DNA from: Alphaproteobacteria bacterium
GTDB lineage: Bacteria; Pseudomonadota; Alphaproteobacteria; Caulobacterales; Caulobacteraceae
NCBI GenBank assembly: GCA_018895795.1
Contig: JAHINZ010000257.1
Coordinates: 1 to 6,827 of the forward strand
Length of the DNA: 6,827 bases
Direction: 5' to 3'
The notes beneath the pieces were generated by a model. It was given only the letters and a program-made list of their open reading frames with translations. It searched no databases and was not told where the DNA came from. Shown here one piece after another: positions 1 to 6,827 of the stretch. Position numbers and translations under genes: made by a program. Numbering within the stretch: the first letter of the stretch is position 1; every line of letters starts with the position of its first letter.

Positions 1-727
1 AGGCCAGATCCTGGTTCTGGGCCCCCAGCACGTCGGTGATCACGCCGTCGCCGATGCACAGCACGCGCGTGCGATCGACGGGCTTGCCGGTCAGTTCGGC
101 GGCCTTGGCGATGGCCAGGTCGTAGATGGGTGCGAACGGCTTGCCGGCCATGATCACCGCGCCGCCCAGGCTCTCATAGAGGTCGGCCAGGGCCCCGGCG
201 CAGAAGATCAGCTTGTCGCCGCGCTGCACCACCCGGTCGGGATTGGCGCAGATGAAGGTCAGGCCGCGTTGGGCGGCCACGGCCAGGCGGTCGCGATAGT
301 CCTCGGGGACCTCGGTCTCGTCGTCATAGAGACCGCTGCAACCGATGAAGTCGGCGTCTTCGCACGAGCCGCCGAGGTCGAGATCGAAACCGGCATAGAG
401 CGGGGCGTCGCGGTCGGGGCCGATCCGCCAGACCTTGCCCGGCGCGCGGGCGTCCAGCAGGGCGCGGGTGGCGTCGCCGGAGGTGACAAAGCCGCTCCAC
501 GCGGCCCGCGGCACGCCCAGGCCGTCCAACTGCGAGACCACGTCATAGGACGGCCGCGGCGCATTGGAGATCAGCACCACCGGTCCCACCGTCTGGCCCC
601 AGCGGACCAGGGCGTCGCAGGCCTGCGGGAAGCTCTCGACGCCGTTGTGGATCACGCCCCACACGTCGCACAGCACGATGTCGTAGCGGTCTGACAGGGC
701 GGAAAGGCTGGCGGGGAAGTCCATCAT
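1..727 (-). CDS. HAD-superfamily class IIA hydrolase, DVWGV type (3' end cut by window)
   Basis: About 242 N-terminal residues are visible; the C-terminus lies beyond position 1. Seen: HAD motif I as CDVWGVIHNG, with the presumed nucleophile at Asp21; motif II as LISNAPRPS (Ser54); the motif III lysine in AGKPF (Lys196); and motif IV as GDGVITDVLGA (Asp227 and Asp232). The stretch between motifs II and III is the cap inserted in class IIA enzymes (NagD/4-nitrophenylphosphatase type). These features match the uncharacterised alphaproteobacterial family modelled as TIGR01459. It is presumably a soluble cytoplasmic phosphatase-like enzyme of unknown substrate. Oddity: the Asp two residues after the nucleophile, normally the general acid/base, is Trp23. 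As I recall this is shared by the family, so activity may differ from ordinary HAD phosphatases. The start is one of two tandem ATGs (727 or 724). No clear Shine-Dalgarno is visible, so the mRNA may be leaderless or weakly initiated. It is divergent from the nnrU-like gene. Confidence 0.88.
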   Translation of the reverse strand, partial: MMDFPASLSALSDRYDIVLCDVWGVIHNGVESFPQACDALVRWGQTVGPVVLISNAPRPSYDVVSQLDGLGVPRAAWSGFVTSGDATRALLDARAPGKVWRIGPDRDAPLYAGFDLDLGGSCEDADFIGCSGLYDDETEVPEDYRDRLAVAAQRGLTFICANPDRVVQRGDKLIFCAGALADLYESLGGAVIMAGKPFAPIYDLAIAKAAELTGKPVDRTRVLCIGDGVITDVLGAQNQDLA

Positions 728-856
728 GGCTGGGCGGGTATCGGTCGCGGGCGCGGGCGTCAATGTCGCGGCGCGCGGAACGGCCGGATTCCGGCGATGT
801 CGGCTTCCGAAGACCGCCGGTCTGTGACTATCCTTCCGCAAAACGGGGCGATGCCG

Positions 857-1423
857 ATGACCATTCTGATCCTGGGACTTTTGCTGTTCTTCGGCGTCCA
901 CTCGGCGCGGATCGTCGCCGGACCGTTCCGCGACGCCCAGGTCGCGGCCCATCCCGGGCGCTGGAAGGGGCTGTACGCCCTGGCCTCGGCGGCGGGCCTT
1001 GGCCTGATCATCTGGGGCTGGATCCTCTATCGGCCCACCGCGCCGCAGCTCTATGATCCGCCGACCTGGGGTCGGCATGCGGCCATGGCCCTGGTGCTGC
1101 CGGCCTTCATCCTGCTGGCCGGGTCGAACGGGCCGGTGGGACGGATCAAGGCGGCGGTGCGCAACCCGATGCTGATCGGGATCATCCTGTGGTCGACCGC
1201 CCATCTGCTGGCCAATGGCGACCTGGCCTCGGCGCTGCTGTTCGGGGCCTTCCTGGCCTATGCGATCGTCGACCTGATCGCGGTCCTGGCGCGGCGCGAA
1301 CCGGCGCCGGTCGCCACCAAGCCGATGGCCGACGTGATCATGGTGGTGGCGGGGACGGCGCTCTACGCGGTGTTCGTACTGTACCTGCACCGGATCTTCT
1401 TCGGTGTTTCGCCGATGGGGTGA
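857..1423 (+). CDS. NnrU-family integral membrane protein
   Basis: A 188-residue, very hydrophobic protein with about six predicted membrane segments (roughly residues 2-18, 36-57, 73-92, 104-120, 123-145 and 157-180). The diagnostic stretch is NPMLIGIILWSTAHLLANGD (residues 103-122), with His15 in the first helix. These mark the NnrU family (Pfam NnrU), named from a gene needed for nitrite/NO metabolism in denitrifiers and related to the plant heme protein Z-ISO, a zeta-carotene isomerase. Its biochemical role in bacteria is not settled, and no denitrification gene is nearby. Start choice: ATG at 857 has GGGG at 845-848, eight bases upstream. ATG at 851 is too close to that site, and ATG at 797 would add a hydrophilic tail before the first helix. 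Oddity: Asn103 occupies the place where relatives I recall have His (HPML). The gene converges on the oxygenase gene across a REP hairpin pair. Confidence 0.9.
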   Translation: MTILILGLLLFFGVHSARIVAGPFRDAQVAAHPGRWKGLYALASAAGLGLIIWGWILYRPTAPQLYDPPTWGRHAAMALVLPAFILLAGSNGPVGRIKAAVRNPMLIGIILWSTAHLLANGDLASALLFGAFLAYAIVDLIAVLARREPAPVATKPMADVIMVVAGTALYAVFVLYLHRIFFGVSPMG

Positions 1424-1444
1424 CGGGGCTCCAAACCCCGATCT

Positions 1445-1562
1445 TCCCGGCGAAGGCCGGGCCCAGATTCAGCCTGAGCCTGTTGGGGGTGATCCGAGAT
1501 GCGGCGGCGCGCAAAGCGCAAGACGCTGCGGGTTCGATCTGGGCCCCGGCTTTCGCCGGGGA
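1445..1562. repeat. Inverted pair of REP-like hairpins in a convergent intergenic gap; likely bidirectional terminator
   Basis: The 159-base gap between two convergent stop codons (1423 and 1583) carries two arms of about 24 bases, 1445-1468 and 1537-1562, that are reverse complements apart from one mismatch and one inserted base. Each arm also folds alone. The left arm is CCCGGC-GAAG-GCCGGG at 1446-1461. The right arm is CCCCGGC-TTTC-GCCGGGG at 1544-1561, which read on the minus strand is a 7-bp stem closed by a GAAA tetraloop. Each arm is flanked by a CCCAGAT tail on its inner side. This is the architecture of dispersed REP/BIME-type palindromes, which are common in Caulobacter intergenic regions. 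The position between two gene ends suggests a role in transcription termination or mRNA 3'-end protection. There is no strong T-tract, so classic intrinsic termination is unproven. Confidence 0.8.
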
Positions 1563-1582
1563 GAGCGGATTGTTGAAAACCC

Positions 1583-2284
1583 TCACGTCGCGTCGTGGAA
1601 GATCACCCCCAGGGTCCGGCGGCGGCCCGAGCGGATCTCGCTGACCCCGTGGCGCAACATCCGTCGGTGCACGCCGCGCGTCCCGTCGGCCGGTCGCTCG
1701 CGGACCGCGAAGATCACCGCCTCGCCCTGGCCCAGCGGCACGACCTGCGGCGCCGACTGCTGGCGCGGCCGCTGTTCGACCAGCACGAACTCGCCGCCCT
1801 CGAAATCGCGGCCCGGCGCGTCCAGCAGCACGGCGACCTGCAGCGGAAACACGTGCTCGCCATACAGGTCCTGGTGCAGGCAATTATAGTCGCCCGGCCC
1901 GTAGGTCAGCATCAGCGGCGTCGGCCGCGTCTGACCGCCCAGGTGGCAACGGGCCAGCATCTCCTCCAGCGTCGCCGGAAACCGCCGGTCCTGGCCCAGA
2001 CGCTGGGCCCAGCGATTGGCCGTCTCGGCCAGGGGCGGATAGAGGCTTTGGCGCAGGGCCTGGATCGGCGCGGGCAGGGGATAGGCGAAATACTGGTATT
2101 CGCCTCGGCCATAGCCGTGCCGGGCCATGACCACGCGGCTGCGGAACAGGTCCGTCCGGCCATACAGCGCGGCCAGGTCGGCGCAGGCCTCGGGGCTCAG
2201 TATCGGCCCGGTCAGGGCCCAGCCGCGCGCGTCCAGCTCGCCGGCGATGCGGGTCCAGTCCAGGGCGGCGGGCGCGAAGCTCAC
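1583..2284 (-). CDS. 2OG-Fe(II) oxygenase, COG3826-type, co-translated with the Ada fusion
   Basis: A 233-residue soluble protein with the facial triad of Fe(II)/2-oxoglutarate dioxygenases. His137 and Asp139 lie in CLHQDLYG. The distal His212 lies in HGVSEIRSGRR, with Arg222 (or 223) ten residues later as the likely 2-oxoglutarate carboxylate ligand, and the protein ends LGVIFHDAT. The order YGPGDYNCLHQD, then FEGGEFVLVEQRPR, then the His...Arg strand matches the family of Pfam Oxygenase-NA (COG3826), described as acting on damaged DNA. It is not AlkB itself. Start: GTG at 2284 overlaps the ada TGA by the sequence GTGA, indicating translational coupling. An in-frame ATG lies upstream at 2374, but using it would add 30 Arg/Gly-rich residues read from inside ada, so it was rejected. 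The gene position supports a role in alkylation repair, but the substrate and product are not known from sequence. Confidence 0.9.
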   Translation of the reverse strand: MSFAPAALDWTRIAGELDARGWALTGPILSPEACADLAALYGRTDLFRSRVVMARHGYGRGEYQYFAYPLPAPIQALRQSLYPPLAETANRWAQRLGQDRRFPATLEEMLARCHLGGQTRPTPLMLTYGPGDYNCLHQDLYGEHVFPLQVAVLLDAPGRDFEGGEFVLVEQRPRQQSAPQVVPLGQGEAVIFAVRERPADGTRGVHRRMLRHGVSEIRSGRRRTLGVIFHDAT

Positions 2285-3006
2285 GCGGCTTCGCGCGCCA
2301 GCAGCGCCGCCTTGCGCTCGACGCCCCAGCGATAGCCGGACAGTCCTCCGTCGGCGCGAACCACGCGGTGGCAAGGCGTGATCACGGCCAGCGGATTGGC
2401 GCCGCAGGCCTGGGCCACGGCGCGGGCGGCGGTCGGGCGGCCGAGGGCGCGGGCGAGGTCGACATAGGAGACCGTCTGGCCGGCCGGGATCTGGCGCAGC
2501 ATCGCCCAGACCTCGCGCTGCAGGTCGGTGCCTCGGTCGTCCAGCGGCAGGTCGAGGCGCGTGTCAGGACGGTCGATGAACCGCGCCACGGCGGCCAGTT
2601 CGATCTTCAGCCCGTCGGCGTCGGCGAGCAGCCGGGCTGGGTGGAAGCGACGCTCAAGGTCGGCCGTCAGGGTCGCGGCGTCATCCCCGAGCGTGACCAG
2701 ACGTAGGCCCGCCGTCGACCGCGCGACCAGGGCCAGGCCCAGGCTGGTCGGGATTGTCGCATAACGCAGGGTCTCGCGCTCGACATCGGGCTTGCAGCGC
2801 AGGCAGGCGCGGAAACCGGCGTCGCGGGCGCTTTGGCGCGTGGGGTGGAACGCGACGTTCTTGCGCAGCGGGCGGCCGCCGCAGCTGGCGACGCAGTATA
2901 TCCTGGTGGTGCGCACGGCGATGAAGAAGGCGCCTTCGGCGGCGCGGTCCTTGCGACGCAGGGCGTCCCAGCGCGCGTCATCATCGGGATAGGTTGCAGC
3001 GGTCAT
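2281..3006 (-). CDS. ada: Ada-type fusion: methylphosphotriester domain plus O6-alkylguanine-DNA methyltransferase, no AraC domain
   Basis: A 241-residue protein. Residues 1-75 form the Ada N-terminal zinc domain: AVRTTRIYC, then Cys38, Cys42, Cys68 and Cys71, close to the E. coli Ada set Cys38/42/69/72. Cys38 is the expected acceptor of methyl groups from phosphotriesters. From about residue 85 the protein passes straight into the methyltransferase fold, with GRPTAARAVAQAC carrying the arginine-finger region and ITPCHRVV holding the suicidal acceptor Cys212, then LSGYRWGVERK. The roughly 100-residue AraC-type helix-turn-helix segment between these domains in E. coli Ada (about 354 residues) is absent. 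The protein should repair O6-methylguanine and probably methylphosphotriesters irreversibly, but may not be a classical transcription activator. Start: ATG at 3006 is preceded by GAGGAG with eight-base spacing. It overlaps the downstream oxygenase by four bases. tipF ends 84 bases upstream on the same strand, so an own promoter or read-through are both possible. Confidence 0.93.
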   Translation of the reverse strand: MTAATYPDDDARWDALRRKDRAAEGAFFIAVRTTRIYCVASCGGRPLRKNVAFHPTRQSARDAGFRACLRCKPDVERETLRYATIPTSLGLALVARSTAGLRLVTLGDDAATLTADLERRFHPARLLADADGLKIELAAVARFIDRPDTRLDLPLDDRGTDLQREVWAMLRQIPAGQTVSYVDLARALGRPTAARAVAQACGANPLAVITPCHRVVRADGGLSGYRWGVERKAALLAREAA

Positions 3007-3014
3007 CGCGACAT

Positions 3015-3020
3015 CTCCTC
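3015..3020 (-). promoter_or_regulatory. Strong ribosome binding site of ada
   Basis: GAGGAG on the minus strand lies eight bases before the ATG at 3006 and fixes that start. An ATG at 3014-3012 is also present, but it is out of frame and hits a stop at the ada start codon. Confidence 0.75.
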
Positions 3021-3090
3021 TGTTGAAGAGACGATGCGCTCGAAGGCTCAGCCGGTCATTCCGAAGCTTGCGGCCCGATACCCGAAAGTG

Positions 3091-4365
3091 TCACCAACCC
3101 GACCCGCGACGACGCAGGGCGCCGCGCATGAAGTCCTGCGGCGGATCGGCCTCGGCCAGCACGGCGTCGCGGATGGCGCGGGGCTCGCCGAACAGGTGAC
3201 CCTGGCCGTAGCCGATGTCGAGATCGAGGATGTCGACGATCTGCTTCTCGGCCTCGACCTTCTCGACGATCACCTCGATGCCGTAGCGGCGGGTCAGGGC
3301 GGCGAAGTCGGTGGCGTTCAGGTCGGGCAGCGAGGCGATGACCAGCTTGCCGTCCTCTTCGCGCAGTTGGTCCAGCATCATCTGGGCGCCGACCTTGAGG
3401 AACTTGACGTCGGCGCGGGCCAGGTCTTGGAAATCCAGATCCAGGTCGCTGACCTTGTCGAGGCTGAAGCTGAAGCCCAGGCTGGCCAGGCGCGACATGT
3501 GGCGGGCTTCCACCGCGCCGCGCCGCTCGAAGGCGGCCTGACCCAGTTCGAAAAATACCGCGCCGGCCAGATCCTTGTTGGCCTGCATGAATTCCAGGAA
3601 CTGCGGGAAGAAACTCTCGTCGGCCAGGCTGGCCAGCGAGATGTTGCAGAAGATCCCGACCTTGCGGTCCTGCTTGGCCAGGCGGCGAACGATCTGCACG
3701 CAGCGGAACAGCAGCAGGTTGTCGATGGCGGTCATCAGGCCCTCGGGCTCGGCGACGGCCAGATATTCGGCGGGCATCATCACCCGGCCGGTCTCGTCGC
3801 GCAGGCGCGAGAAGCTTTCGTAGAACACCGTCCGGCGCTGGGGCAGGCTGACGATCGGCTGCAGGTATAGATCGACCCGGTTCTCGGCCAGGGCGTCCTG
3901 CACGACCTGCAGCATCACATTGGACTGCGGGGTGCGGCCGCGAACCTCGGTGCGGGCGGCCGCCACCTGGTGGGTCAACTGGTGCTCCAGCCGGTCGTTC
4001 ATGTTGGCGATCAGGTCTTCCAGCTGATGGACCTCGGTCGACAGCTCTTCCGACCGGCGCTGGGCGTCGACGGCGACGCTCTCGACCAACTGCGTCATCC
4101 GGGCGTCGATCTTCTCGATCTGGTCCAGCAGGATGGCGTGGGCCTCGCGCACGGTGTCGATCTCCATGCGGGTGCGGGCGGCGTCAAAGGTGTTGGAGAT
4201 CAGGCCATGGAAGGCGAAGCACAGGGCCAGCGTGCCGATGAAGGCCGACAGCCCAACAGCGGGCGCAGCCCCCATGCGCCACAGCACGAGGGAAATGATC
4301 AGAGCCAGACAAAGATAGGCGCCCGTGAGCAGCCCCAACATCAGCCTTCGCATCATTCCGTCCAC
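3091..4365 (-). CDS. tipF: TipF-like cyclic-di-GMP receptor with degenerate EAL domain (flagellar assembly)
   Basis: A 424-residue protein. Residues 5-29 and 33-56 are hydrophobic (two membrane segments, or a signal anchor plus a second helix). Residues 61-135 are charged heptad-like coiled coil (MEIDTVREAHAILLDQIEKI...). Residues 150-395 are an EAL domain. The EAL signature is YESF (Glu183), not EAL. CNISLASL keeps the Asn. The ExTE position reads ELGQ, DDFG reads LDKVS, and VEKVEAEKQ and QGHLFGEP are kept. Losing the second metal ligands while keeping a binding frame is what is known for Caulobacter TipF, which binds cyclic-di-GMP, localises to the pole and recruits flagellar switch proteins. 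My memory of the C. crescentus protein is 452 residues with key residue Glu211; the 28-residue offset to Glu183 fits a shorter N-terminus here. Start: GTG at 4365 is the most upstream choice, with an in-frame stop at 4384-4386. ATG at 4356 or 4353 is possible and would keep the anchor. Confidence 0.9.
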   Translation of the reverse strand: MDGMMRRLMLGLLTGAYLCLALIISLVLWRMGAAPAVGLSAFIGTLALCFAFHGLISNTFDAARTRMEIDTVREAHAILLDQIEKIDARMTQLVESVAVDAQRRSEELSTEVHQLEDLIANMNDRLEHQLTHQVAAARTEVRGRTPQSNVMLQVVQDALAENRVDLYLQPIVSLPQRRTVFYESFSRLRDETGRVMMPAEYLAVAEPEGLMTAIDNLLLFRCVQIVRRLAKQDRKVGIFCNISLASLADESFFPQFLEFMQANKDLAGAVFFELGQAAFERRGAVEARHMSRLASLGFSFSLDKVSDLDLDFQDLARADVKFLKVGAQMMLDQLREEDGKLVIASLPDLNATDFAALTRRYGIEVIVEKVEAEKQIVDILDLDIGYGQGHLFGEPRAIRDAVLAEADPPQDFMRGALRRRGSGW

Positions 4366-4367
4366 AC

Positions 4368-4456
4368 GAATCGTTACCGACGATCAGACCGACCCGAGCG
4401 CCAAGAGTCGAACGGATTAACGCCCCTGCGCTATTCCGCCTCGTCTTCCACGATTC
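4368..4456. promoter_or_regulatory. Cluster of three GANTC (CcrM-type) methylation sites upstream of tipF
   Basis: GAATC at 4368-4372, GAGTC at 4405-4409 and GATTC at 4452-4456 fall within 89 bases just upstream of the tipF start. In Caulobacterales the CcrM adenine methylase modifies GANTC, and the regulator GcrA acts at promoters carrying methylated GANTC, mostly cell-cycle genes. The clustering suggests cell-cycle control of tipF. I could not place a confident -35/-10 pair. Confidence 0.5.
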
Positions 4457-4504
4457 TCGGTGACCATAGCGCAACCCGCCGACTTCCGACATTCGCCGCG
4501 CGAT

Positions 4505-4528
4505 GGCCGCCACGCCAGGCGGCCTTTT
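4505..4528 (+). terminator. Intrinsic terminator on the plus strand with no obvious upstream gene
   Basis: A perfect 7-bp GC stem, GGCCGCC (4505-4511) and GGCGGCC (4518-4524), encloses the loop ACGCCA and is followed at once by TTTT (4525-4528). The T-tract is on the plus strand only; the opposite side has no T run. The nearest plus-strand gene upstream ends at 1423, on the far side of several minus-strand genes. The terminator therefore ends either an unannotated short RNA starting in 4366-4490 or antisense transcription, or it insulates feoA. Confidence 0.65.
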
Positions 4529-4551
4529 AACCCTTACGTCTTTACGCCGCA

Positions 4552-4578
4552 TCGACAGGGGTCAGTTAGACTGATAAT
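4552..4578 (+). promoter_or_regulatory. Possible feoA promoter
   Basis: TCGACA (4552-4557) and GATAAT (4573-4578) resemble -35 and -10 boxes with a 15-base spacer, which is short. GATAAT is a good -10. Transcription would start near 4585 and give a leader of only about 20 bases. The -10 lies inside the Fur-like site. Confidence 0.4.
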
Positions 4579-4586
4579 CGTTCGCA
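4572..4586 (+). promoter_or_regulatory. Fur-box-like operator upstream of feoA
   Basis: TGATAATCGTTCGCA matches the 7-1-7 Fur pattern TGATAATnATTATCA perfectly in the left half and at four of seven positions in the right half. It overlaps the proposed -10, the place expected for iron-dependent repression of a ferrous iron uptake operon. Caulobacter uses Fur as its main iron regulator. Confidence 0.5.
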
Positions 4587-4604
4587 AGTTTTTCCGGAGC
4601 TCGA

Positions 4605-4930
4605 ATGTCCGACGATCCCGCCATGGCGTCCACGTTGCGCGCCGTCATCGCCGAAGCCAACGCTGAACGCCCGCTGGGCGGCGCCGTCAAGGGCGAGCGC
4701 GGGGTGATCGCGCGCGTCAGCGGACTGACCGGCGCGGCCGAGGCGTTCAGCCCCGAAGAGCTGGAGCGCCGGCTTCTGGAAATGGGTTTCGTGGAAGGGG
4801 CCTTGATCGAGATCCTGCACGAGGGCCTGTTCGGCGGCGATCCGATCGCCGTTCGTGTCGACGAAACCCGGGTGGCCCTGCGGCGTCGCGAGGCGAACGC
4901 CGTGATCGTGAAGTTTGATGGAACCGCGCC

Positions 4931-4934
<4 letters not shown>
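4605..4934 (+). CDS. feoA: FeoA-family ferrous iron transport accessory protein
   Basis: A 109-residue cytoplasmic SH3-like protein. The FeoA signature is seen as RLLEMGFVEGALIEIL (residues 56-71), GGDPIAVRV (77-85) and ALRRREANAVIV (91-102). Family members are usually about 75-85 residues; this one has roughly 22 extra N-terminal residues (MSDDPAMASTLRAVIAEANA...), predicted as a short amphipathic helix. FeoA supports FeoB, probably by contacting its G domain or the assembled transporter, though its exact job is unresolved. Start: ATG at 4605 follows GGAG (4596-4599) with five-base spacing, which supports the longer form over Met7 at 4623. The TGA stop overlaps the feoB TTG start. No FeoC follows before feoB. 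Confidence 0.93.

Positions 4935-6827
<1,893 letters not shown>

Larger units (their letters stand above)
4366..4604. other. Divergent control region between tipF and feoA
   Basis: These 239 bases separate the tipF start (minus) from the feoA start (plus). They hold three GANTC sites on the tipF side, a plus-strand intrinsic terminator in the middle, and a Fur-box-like promoter next to feoA, each listed separately. I see no convincing small ORF. A plus-strand open frame from 4460 runs through the terminator and into feoA in the wrong frame, so it is not credible. Confidence 0.7.

Noticed and set aside
269..694. A 141-codon plus-strand open frame
   Set aside because: It is antisense to the HAD gene, whose catalytic motifs are all in frame on the minus strand.
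1513..1520. AAAGCGCA, identical to the E. coli Ada box
   Set aside because: It lies in the spacer of the REP pair, downstream of the ada operon and about 1.5 kb from its start, and this Ada lacks the AraC-type domain. Eight bases can occur by chance.
1595..2335. A 246-codon plus-strand open frame
   Set aside because: It is antisense to the oxygenase gene, whose metal-binding residues are all present in one frame; composition is shadow-like.
2833..3870. A 345-codon plus-strand open frame
   Set aside because: It runs antisense to ada and tipF and has no recognisable domain; biased composition marks it as a shadow.
4395..4430. GTTCGACTC on the minus strand resembling a tRNA T-loop
   Set aside because: The flanking bases do not form a five-pair T-stem, and no acceptor stem or anticodon arm can be drawn, so it is not a tRNA or a convincing tRNA relic.
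4527..4530. TTAA motifs (also 4417-4420) as CtrA half-sites
   Set aside because: No TTAA-N7-TTAA pair exists in the region, and isolated TTAA is not enough to call a CtrA site.
4580..4594. Possible Caulobacter-type LexA site (GTTC-N7-GTTC) before feoA
   Set aside because: Only the first GTTC is present; the second half reads TTTT, and iron transport is not an expected SOS target.

Overview
The window is a GC-rich, gene-dense chromosomal segment from an alphaproteobacterium, most likely Caulobacter or a close relative in the Caulobacterales. The strongest lineage marker is a tipF-type gene: an N-terminal membrane anchor, a coiled coil and a degenerate EAL domain. Caulobacter-style hexanucleotide-loop-free REP hairpins (CCCGGC-GAAG-GCCGGG type) and several GANTC (CcrM-type) sites fit the same lineage. 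There is no sign of a phage, transposon, CRISPR array or other mobile island. Six genes are visible, two of them cut by the window edges.

Layout. (1) 1-727, minus: 3'-truncated HAD-superfamily class IIA hydrolase of the DVWGV type. (2) 857-1423, plus: NnrU-family integral membrane protein, divergent from the HAD gene. (3) 1424-1582: convergent gap holding a pair of REP-like hairpins in inverted orientation. (4) 3006 down to 1583, minus: a two-gene alkylation-repair unit. It encodes an Ada-N/methyltransferase fusion that lacks the AraC-type domain, then a 2OG-Fe(II) oxygenase joined by a 4-base GTGA stop/start overlap. (5) 3091-4365, minus: TipF-like cyclic-di-GMP receptor for flagellum assembly. 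(6) 4366-4604: divergent control region with three GANTC sites, an orphan intrinsic terminator on the plus strand, and a Fur-box-like promoter. (7) 4605 to the window end, plus: feoA-feoB ferrous iron uptake operon, joined by a TTGA overlap. feoB lacks only its last few codons.

How the genes work together. The Ada fusion should remove methyl groups from DNA. The co-translated oxygenase belongs to a family whose name and neighbourhood imply a role in damaged-base repair, but its chemistry is not established from sequence. FeoA and FeoB form the GTP-dependent Fe(II) importer, probably under Fur. TipF links cyclic-di-GMP to flagellar assembly. The HAD and NnrU genes have no evident functional tie to their neighbours.

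Nothing here amounts to a wholly new system. The parts most worth a second look are the HTH-less Ada plus oxygenase pair, the orphan terminator that may mark a small RNA between tipF and feoA, and the GANTC cluster upstream of tipF.
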